Shown here: positions 1-4,197 of the stretch, one piece after another
How positions within the stretch are numbered: the stretch's first letter is position 1
How the letters are laid out: each line of letters opens with the position of its first letter
Assembly (NCBI GenBank): GCA_026224995.1
Contig: JAMFRX010000269.1
Location: forward strand, 1-5,452
Source of the DNA: Puia dinghuensis
GTDB taxonomy: Bacteria; Bacteroidota; Bacteroidia; Chitinophagales; Chitinophagaceae
Direction of reading: 5' to 3'
Length of the DNA: 5,452 nucleotides
Notes under the pieces: model-generated
What the model was told of the DNA's origin: nothing
What the model saw: the letters and a program-made list of their open reading frames with translations, nothing else
The model's database searches: none
Translations under genes and position numbers: made by a program

Positions 1-361
1 AGTTGGAGCGGCCGTCGGCGCGGTAGGTCTGCTGGTCCAGGTAGAGCCAGAGCGTATGGAGGGTGTCGGGGCTGTTGTTGGTATACCGGATGACGGCGCT
101 GCCTTCCAGCTCGTTGTGCAGGGTGTCCAGCTTTACGGCGAGGGTATAGTCGGCGCGGTTCTGCCAGTAGGTTGCCGAGGGACTGCCGTTGGCAGAGCGG
201 GTGGCCAGGTGAAGATCGCCATAGAAGCCCGGGGCGAAGAGGGCGGCCGGATCGTAGCCCGGTGAAGTCATCTGCTCGGGCAGGCCGGCAGCAGTTTGTG
301 CATCGGCAGAAGCCGAAAACAGCAGGGCAGTAAGGAGAGAGAAGGCGCTTAGTCTGGACAT
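1..361 (-). CDS. Secreted M1-family metallopeptidase (aminopeptidase N-like), N-terminal fragment
   Basis: The start is the ATG at 361-359 on the minus strand. The gene is cut by the left edge, leaving 120 codons. The translation begins MSRLSAFSLLTALLFSASAD and has a hydrophobic core at about residues 6-18. This looks like a Sec signal peptide, probably cleaved near residues 19-22 (ADA/Q). After a linker of about 40 residues comes YWQNRADYTLAVKLDT (about 66-80), followed by a beta-rich stretch containing ELEGSAVIRYTNNSPDTLHTL and WLYLDQQTYR. This is the pattern of the N-terminal beta domain of Bacteroidota M1 zinc peptidases, which trim peptides from the N-terminus outside the cytoplasm. The catalytic GxMEN and HExxH...E motifs would lie to the left of the window, so activity cannot be judged. 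The gene is divergent from tag, with 62 nt between the two starts. The family call comes from sequence resemblance to the N-terminal domain only. Confidence 0.8.
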   Translation of the reverse strand, partial: MSRLSAFSLLTALLFSASADAQTAAGLPEQMTSPGYDPAALFAPGFYGDLHLATRSANGSPSATYWQNRADYTLAVKLDTLHNELEGSAVIRYTNNSPDTLHTLWLYLDQQTYRADGRSN

Positions 362-372
362 GCGGTAAAATA

Positions 373-402
373 TTTGACGAAGGCAAATCTATAGTATATT
401 TA
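373..402 (+). promoter_or_regulatory. Candidate promoter for tag
   Basis: TTTG at 373-376 and TATATTTA at 395-402 are separated by 18 nt. This resembles the Bacteroidota TTTG/TAnnTTTG pair with one mismatch in the last base of the -7 element. It would give a leader of roughly 15 nt before the ATG at 424. A weaker alternative is TATTATTG at 408-415, which has one mismatch and lies 8 nt before the ATG. No Shine-Dalgarno sequence precedes the start. Confidence 0.45.
384..391 (-). promoter_or_regulatory. Candidate -7 element for the M1 peptidase gene
   Basis: On the minus strand these bases read TAGATTTG, an exact match to the Bacteroidota -7 consensus TAnnTTTG. It ends 22 nt before the ATG at 361. 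I see no TTTG at the usual 17-23 nt upstream, so the -33 half is weak. The element lies inside the spacer of the proposed plus-strand promoter for tag, so the two divergent promoters would overlap. Confidence 0.45.
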
Positions 403-423
403 CCCAGTATTATTGATTACGAT

Positions 424-978
424 ATGGAAAATCTTTCTGGTTATTGCAAGGTCGTCGCCACCATGGACAAGGGTAACGTACACGTCCACTACCACGATAA
501 GGAATATGGTTTCCCCATTGACGACGACAACCACCTTTTCGCCCGGTTGATCCTGGAGATCAACCAGGCCGGGCTCTCCTGGACCACCATCCTGAATAAG
601 AAAGACAATTTCTTCAAGGCCTTTGACGGGTTCGACATCGACAAGGTAGCGCGGTATGGAGCTAAGCAAAGGGAAAGGCTGCTCAATGACGCCGGCATCA
701 TCCGGAACAGGCTGAAGGTGGATGCCACCATCGACAATGCTAAGAAGATACAAGCGATACAAAAGGAGTTCGGGTCATTCAAGAAATGGCTGGACAAGCA
801 CCATCCGCTGAGCAAGGAGGAGTGGGTGAAGCTCTTCAAGCAGACGTTCCGCTTCACGGGCGGGGAGATCGTGGGTGAATTCCTGATGAGCACCGGCTAC
901 CTGCCTGGCGCGCACTCCGAAGGCTGCCCCGTCTACAAAAAAGTCTTAAAGCATAAACCGTCATGGGCAAAAAAATAA
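424..978 (+). CDS. tag: DNA-3-methyladenine glycosylase I
   Basis: A 184-residue protein, close to the usual Tag length of about 185-190. Tag is a helix-hairpin-helix-fold glycosylase that removes 3-methyladenine from alkylated DNA, starting base excision repair in the cytoplasm. The zinc ligands known from E. coli Tag (Cys4, His17, His175, Cys179) have clear counterparts: Cys8, His24 (in YHDKEYG), His164 and Cys168 (in AHSEGC, same four-residue spacing). The catalytic-pocket glutamate aligns with Glu45 in LEINQAGLSW, where Trp53 is the conserved tryptophan. DAGIIRNR (about 89-96) is another family signature. The start at 424 is preferred over the in-frame ATG at 463 (Met14) because only the longer form keeps Cys8. 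The last 16 nt overlap the downstream DUF218 gene, which suggests co-transcription. Domain and residue assignments rest on remembered family alignments. Confidence 0.95.
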   Translation: MENLSGYCKVVATMDKGNVHVHYHDKEYGFPIDDDNHLFARLILEINQAGLSWTTILNKKDNFFKAFDGFDIDKVARYGAKQRERLLNDAGIIRNRLKVDATIDNAKKIQAIQKEFGSFKKWLDKHHPLSKEEWVKLFKQTFRFTGGEIVGEFLMSTGYLPGAHSEGCPVYKKVLKHKPSWAKK

Positions 979-1553
979 CCAGGAGAGCCAGGTGGTGGCT
1001 TATCCTTTTGCTGGTCCTGGTCTGCTGGGCCCTGGTGCATGTCGTCTATGTTGTCGTCGACGGCTTGCATGCTTACAAGGGGAAGGCCGATATCGCCATC
1101 GTATTGGGTAATCGGGTAGAGGCGGATGGTACCCTTTCGCCATGGCTCAAGGGGCGGGTGGACAGGGCCCTGCGGCTGTACCGGGAAGGGCAGGTGCCGC
1201 GGATCATGGTGAGCGGCGGCAGGGGAAAAGAAGGTGGTCACTACCCGGAGGGGCTCGCCATGAAACAGTATCTTGTCGCCCATGGCGTACCGGCCGACAA
1301 GATCATAGAAGACAACGACGGGGAGAATACCTATCTGACGGCCAAGGATTTTTTGCCGGTGGCCGATAGCCTGAAGGTTGGCTCGGCCATCGTCGTATCC
1401 AGCTTTTACCATATCACCCGCGCCAAGTATATCATCCGTAAGCTGGGATTCAGGAATGTGCATAGCGTTTCCTCGGACACTTTTTTCCGGGACGATATCA
1501 TGGCGACGCCAAGGGATTGCATCGCGTTCTATAAGTACGTTTTTGCTTACTAG
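963..1553 (+). CDS. DUF218 (SanA/YdcF-like) membrane-anchored protein
   Basis: A 196-residue protein. After a basic N-terminus (KKITRRAR) comes one hydrophobic segment at about residues 11-32, so it is probably an inner-membrane anchor with the domain outside the cytoplasm. The remainder matches the DUF218 pattern: DIAIVLGNRVEADGTLSPWL (43-62), then RVDRALRLYREGQVPRIMVSGG (65-86), the EGLAMKQYL helix (from 96), GENTYLTAKDF, and a second strand/helix unit with AIVVSSFYHITRAKYI. Members include E. coli SanA, YdcF and ElyC, which are linked to envelope integrity and vancomycin sensitivity, but their biochemical activity is largely unsettled. No specific function should be assigned here. The ATG lies inside the last codons of tag (16-nt overlap, different frame), so translation is probably coupled. 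No other in-frame ATG occurs before residue 82. The stop overlaps the stop of the convergent gene. Confidence 0.88.
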   Translation: MGKKITRRARWWLILLLVLVCWALVHVVYVVVDGLHAYKGKADIAIVLGNRVEADGTLSPWLKGRVDRALRLYREGQVPRIMVSGGRGKEGGHYPEGLAMKQYLVAHGVPADKIIEDNDGENTYLTAKDFLPVADSLKVGSAIVVSSFYHITRAKYIIRKLGFRNVHSVSSDTFFRDDIMATPRDCIAFYKYVFAY

Positions 1554-1840
1554 TTGAGCTGTACGACGGGGAGGCGATAGTGGAGCCCATCGACCATAAA
1601 GAGCTCGTCGATCTCGTAGGTCCAGTATTTGAAGAGTGGAGATTTGGAAAGGTATTTCTCAACGGCCTTACGGTCGTCGGCGGAGAAGGTGATCCATACA
1701 CGCTGGGTCTCCATCGTCACGACGTAGTGATCGATGATGCCCTGTTCGATCAGCCGGTTGATGTAGGTGCGGTGCGGCGGAACCAGCGCTGCAAATTCAT
1801 CATTCATCTCAAATTTTATGGTCACCTGGAATTTTCGCAT
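1550..1840 (-). CDS. Small muconolactone-isomerase-like / YciI-type protein
   Basis: A 96-residue protein. It starts with a beta strand (RKFQVTIKFEM), followed by a helix containing HRTYINRLIEQGIIDHYVV, then RVWITFSADDRKAVEKYLSKSPLF and KYWTYEIDEL (71-80). This strand-helix-strand-strand-helix-strand order and the SPLFKYWTYEI segment resemble LPLFPYMDIEV of muconolactone delta-isomerase, so a ferredoxin-like dimeric alpha/beta barrel is likely. True muconolactone isomerases act in catechol degradation. No other gene of that pathway is present, so the catalytic role is unproven and a generic small barrel protein is equally possible. The ATG at 1840 has no Shine-Dalgarno sequence. The gene reads in the same direction as mtaB, 150 nt downstream of it, so read-through from mtaB is possible. 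Confidence 0.75.
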   Translation of the reverse strand: MRKFQVTIKFEMNDEFAALVPPHRTYINRLIEQGIIDHYVVTMETQRVWITFSADDRKAVEKYLSKSPLFKYWTYEIDELFMVDGLHYRLPVVQLN

Positions 1841-1990
1841 AACTACTGTGCTTATAAGTTAACAAAACTTCCGTTCTATTGTTCGACACCCCCACAACGC
1901 TGCAATAGCCATGCCGGGGGTCATATCCCTTATCAAGGCTATGAAAGACGTATACAATTACATACGTTATGGCATCGGCAAACGTTGCCT
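1841..1990 (-). other. Intergenic gap between mtaB and the small isomerase-like gene
   Basis: 150 nt with no convincing gene. Three weak signals are visible. GGCAA/TTGCC (1977-1981 and 1985-1989) is a 5-bp stem with a 3-nt loop starting one base after the mtaB stop, but no T-run follows on the minus strand, so it is a poor intrinsic terminator. ACGTAT/ATACGT (1948-1953 and 1962-1967) is a short AT-rich inverted repeat. AAGTTTTG on the minus strand (1863-1870) is a one-mismatch -7 element ending 22 nt before the ATG at 1840, without a good -33 partner at normal spacing. The gap could hold a weak promoter and an inefficient terminator, or neither. Confidence 0.3.
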
Positions 1991-3268
1991 CTACAATGTC
2001 CAATCCATGATGCGATTGACCCATTCTTCCCGGTAGGGAGTGGTCACCTTGATATAATTGTCTGTATAGCCTTCCATTAGCGGAGTTGTCACATGGCCTT
2101 CCAGCAGCACTTTCCTGGTTTGTCCCTGGTGGCGGCGGGTGAATTCCTGCATTTTCCGGTAGGAGAGGTTGCGCAGGAACTTGTTGCGTTCCTGCCGCAC
2201 GGGAGTGGGTATAATGGGTTTAAGTTCCAGGGCTTTGGTATTGTCGCGCTCGGAATAGGTGAAGACGTGCAGGTAGGAGACGTCGAGCTCCTGCAGGAAG
2301 TCTACTGTTTCTCTGAACAGTTCGTCGGTTTCGCCGGGGAAGCCAACAATGGTATCCACGCCGATGGCGCAATGGGGCATAAGGCTTTTGATCAGCTGCA
2401 CCCGTTCGGCATAGAGCTCTCGTTTATAGCGGCGGCGCATCAGGCCCAGAAGGTGATTGCTGCCGCTTTGCAGTGGGAGATGAAAATGGGGCATGAACTT
2501 GCGGCTGCCGGCGGTCCATTCTATCATTTCGGGGGTCAGCAGGTTGGGTTCAATGGAAGAGATGCGGTAGCGGTCGATGCCTTCGATTGCTTCGAGTGCC
2601 TGCATCAGATGGAAAAAAGTCTCACGGGCTTCGGCAGAAGCGAGGTTCTCGTGCTTGCCGAAATCGCCTAAGTTGACGCCGGTGAGGACGATCTCCCTCA
2701 CGTCACCGCGGGCTGCCAGCTCCTCTACGGTCCGGACGGTGCGCGCAACGGTGTCGCTGCGGCTGCGGCCGCGGGCCATGGGGATGGTGCAGAACGAGCA
2801 GTTGTAGTCGCAGCCGTCTTGCACTTTCAGGAAGGTGCGGGTGCGGTCGCCGAGGGAATAGGAAGGGTTGAATTCCGACACCTCCTGGATATCGCAGCTG
2901 CAGATCTTCGTCGCATCGCCTTTGGACCACTCTTTTATATGCTGGGCAAGATTGAATTTTTCCGCCGCGCCCAGGACCAGGTCGACGCCCGGGATACCGG
3001 CGATCTCCTGCGGCTTGAGCTGGGCGTAGCAGCCCGTGATCACGACCATGCTTTCCGGCGCCTGCCGTCTCAGCTTACGGACCAGGTACCGGCATTCTTT
3101 GTCGGCATTTTCGGTTACGCTGCAGGTGTTGATGACATAGATATCCGCGACCTCGTCGAACTCCTTTTTCCCGAATCCTTCGGCTGCGAGCAAGCGGGAG
3201 AGGCCGGAGGTCTCCGAGAAGTTGAACTTGCAGCCCAGGGTATGAAAGGCGACTGTTTTGGCGGTCAT
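1991..3268 (-). CDS. mtaB: tRNA (t6A37-C2) methylthiotransferase
   Basis: A 425-residue radical-SAM methylthiotransferase. MtaB converts t6A at position 37 of ANN-decoding tRNAs to ms2t6A using two [4Fe-4S] clusters and SAM. The N-terminal UPF0004 domain has HTLGCKFNFSE (Cys13), NTCSVTENADKEC (Cys49) and ITGCYAQ (Cys80), the three ligands of the auxiliary cluster. The radical-SAM CxxxCxxC is in KVQDGCDYNCSFCTIP (Cys153, Cys157, Cys160), followed by ARGRSRS. A TRAM-like RNA-binding segment occupies roughly the last 50 residues. GCKFN and the TCSVTENAD context favour MtaB over MiaB or RimO. All six cluster cysteines are present, so the protein should be active. The ATG at 3268 lies directly before the conserved TLGCK region and 7 nt after a perfect -7 element. 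The gene is divergent from plsC. Confidence 0.95.
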   Translation of the reverse strand: MTAKTVAFHTLGCKFNFSETSGLSRLLAAEGFGKKEFDEVADIYVINTCSVTENADKECRYLVRKLRRQAPESMVVITGCYAQLKPQEIAGIPGVDLVLGAAEKFNLAQHIKEWSKGDATKICSCDIQEVSEFNPSYSLGDRTRTFLKVQDGCDYNCSFCTIPMARGRSRSDTVARTVRTVEELAARGDVREIVLTGVNLGDFGKHENLASAEARETFFHLMQALEAIEGIDRYRISSIEPNLLTPEMIEWTAGSRKFMPHFHLPLQSGSNHLLGLMRRRYKRELYAERVQLIKSLMPHCAIGVDTIVGFPGETDELFRETVDFLQELDVSYLHVFTYSERDNTKALELKPIIPTPVRQERNKFLRNLSYRKMQEFTRRHQGQTRKVLLEGHVTTPLMEGYTDNYIKVTTPYREEWVNRIMDWTL

Positions 3269-3275
3269 AAGCCCG

Positions 3276-3306
3276 CAAAGATACCGCGAACCGGTTGAAA
3301 TACAAG
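3276..3306 (-). promoter_or_regulatory. mtaB promoter (Bacteroidota type)
   Basis: On the minus strand CTTG (3306-3303) is followed, 19 nt later, by TATCTTTG (3283-3276), a perfect TAnnTTTG -7 element at textbook spacing. The element ends 7 nt before the mtaB ATG at 3268, so the mRNA leader would be only a few bases long. The promoter overlaps the plus-strand promoter of plsC. Confidence 0.7.
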
Positions 3307-3323
3307 TGCGGGCCGTATCTTTG
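3295..3323 (+). promoter_or_regulatory. plsC promoter (Bacteroidota type)
   Basis: TTG at 3295-3297, an 18-nt spacer and TATCTTTG at 3316-3323 make a strong Bacteroidota promoter with a perfect -7 element. Transcription should begin near 3327-3331, which excludes any protein start upstream of that point and supports the ATG at 3360. The -33 regions of this promoter and the mtaB promoter cross over each other. The 8-bp direct repeat GGCCGTAT (3311-3318 and 3323-3330) brackets the -7 element. Confidence 0.65.
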
Positions 3324-3330
3324 GCCGTAT

Positions 3331-3339
3331 ATGGCTTAA
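3331..3339 (+). other. Possible two-codon upstream ORF (ATG GCT TAA)
   Basis: An ATG lies exactly 7 nt after the plsC -7 element, the same spacing as at mtaB and priA, but it is followed by one sense codon and a stop. The plsC ATG follows 20 nt after this stop, in a different frame. It could be a leaderless start-stop element affecting plsC translation, or chance. No peptide function is claimed. Confidence 0.2.
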
Positions 3340-3359
3340 AAGGCGATATCCTGAAGAAG

Positions 3360-4127
3360 ATGCTTGTCCGATTGCTGTTACTGCCTCTACGTATACTCTA
3401 TTGCGCGTATGCCCTCATGCTGTTCATTGCCGGAATGCTTTGCGTATTGCCGTTGGTGGCCTTTTTTTCCCTGCAAGGCGCCGCCAAAGGCGGGAATCGC
3501 ATCTATCGGGTCTGCAGGTGGTGGGACAATGCCTGGCTAGCGCTCATCGGCATCCGCAGCAGCATCGTCTATGAATCGGCCGTCGACCCCGGGCGGCAAT
3601 ATGTATTCGTCTCCAATCATATCTCCTATCTCGACATCCCCATGATCCTGCAGGCCGTGACCCGGGATTCGCTGCGTATCCTAGGCAAGGCGGAGATGGC
3701 CAAATGGCCCGTCTTCGGGTTTATCTACAGCCGCGCCGTCGTGATGGTGGACCGCAGCAGCGTACAGGGCAGGTCCCGAAGCGTGCGGGAGCTCAAATCG
3801 GCGCTGGCCAACGAGGTCTCCGTCTTTATCTTCCCCGAGGGAACGTTTAACGAGACGGGCAGGCCGCTGAAGGACTTCTACGACGGCGCTTTCCGGATCG
3901 CCATAGAGATGCAGACGGCGGTGCAGCCCATTCTCTTCCTGGACACCTTCGACCGGATGCATTATTCCACCTTGTTCTCGCTGCGACCCGGCAGGACGCG
4001 GGCGGTGTTTTTGCCGGCGGTGGAGGTGGAGGGGCTTGGGCCGGCCGATGTCGGGGTGCTGAAGGCGAGGGTATACAGCCAGATGGAGGAGGGATTGAGG
4101 AGGTATGGGGCTAAATGGATCAGATGA
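3360..4127 (+). CDS. plsC: 1-acyl-sn-glycerol-3-phosphate acyltransferase (PlsC family)
   Basis: A 255-residue protein when started at the ATG at 3360. PlsC enzymes transfer a second acyl chain to lysophosphatidic acid at the cytoplasmic face of the inner membrane, giving phosphatidic acid. Hydrophobic segments at about residues 5-38 form the N-terminal membrane anchor. The catalytic HX4D motif is NHISYLD (His87, Asp92). Further blocks are LGKAEMAKWPVFGF (about 108-121), VMVDRSS (128-134) and the glycerophosphate-binding FPEGTFNETG (158-167). The frame stays open upstream to an ATG at 3258, giving 289 residues. That start lies inside mtaB and upstream of the predicted transcription start, and the extra residues do not resemble the family, so I reject it. 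A lyso-ornithine lipid or other lysophospholipid acceptor remains possible, because the family motifs do not fix the substrate. No Shine-Dalgarno sequence is seen. Confidence 0.88.
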   Translation: MLVRLLLLPLRILYCAYALMLFIAGMLCVLPLVAFFSLQGAAKGGNRIYRVCRWWDNAWLALIGIRSSIVYESAVDPGRQYVFVSNHISYLDIPMILQAVTRDSLRILGKAEMAKWPVFGFIYSRAVVMVDRSSVQGRSRSVRELKSALANEVSVFIFPEGTFNETGRPLKDFYDGAFRIAIEMQTAVQPILFLDTFDRMHYSTLFSLRPGRTRAVFLPAVEVEGLGPADVGVLKARVYSQMEEGLRRYGAKWIR

Positions 4128-4154
4128 TTTGGCGGGCCGTGGCCGGTCAAACTT

Positions 4155-4168
4155 GGTCACCGGTGATC
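4155..4168. promoter_or_regulatory. Palindrome upstream of priA, possible operator
   Basis: TCACCGGTGA (4157-4166) is a perfect 10-bp palindrome. It extends to 14 nt with one G-T wobble. It lies 16 nt upstream of the priA -7 element, close to where a -33 box would sit, and no good TTTG is found at the normal spacing. GGTCA occurs at 4145-4149 and again at 4155-4159, one helical turn apart. A regulator-binding site is possible, but a short GC-rich palindrome could arise by chance. Confidence 0.25.
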
Positions 4169-4182
4169 CCCCCGTTTTATCG

Positions 4183-4190
4183 TAATTTTG
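4183..4190 (+). promoter_or_regulatory. Candidate -7 element for priA
   Basis: TAATTTTG matches TAnnTTTG exactly and ends 7 nt before the ATG at 4198. The nearest upstream TTG (4153-4155) is 27 nt away, too far for a standard -33 box, so promoter strength is uncertain. If used, the transcript would be almost leaderless. Confidence 0.5.
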
Positions 4191-4197
4191 CACCCCC

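Noticed and set aside
400..893. Minus-strand frames at 400-762 and 489-893
   Set aside because: They are opposite tag, whose zinc ligands and catalytic motif are intact. The first also runs through the divergent promoter region.
933..1463. Minus-strand open frame of 176 codons
   Set aside because: It lies opposite the well-supported DUF218 gene and has no recognisable domain. Long antisense frames are expected in moderately GC-rich coding DNA.
1977..1989. Hairpin just after the mtaB stop, considered as an intrinsic terminator
   Set aside because: The stem is only 5 bp and no T-run follows on the minus strand, so it is not listed as a terminator.
1809..2024. Minus-strand 71-codon frame spanning the mtaB/isomerase gap
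   Set aside because: It overlaps both neighbouring genes on the same strand in a different frame. Its composition is irregular, and I recognise no motif or start signal.
2093..3298. Two long plus-strand frames (2093-2671 and 2819-3298) opposite mtaB
   Set aside because: mtaB carries all six cluster cysteines on the other strand. These frames show no family motif and no promoter or start signal.
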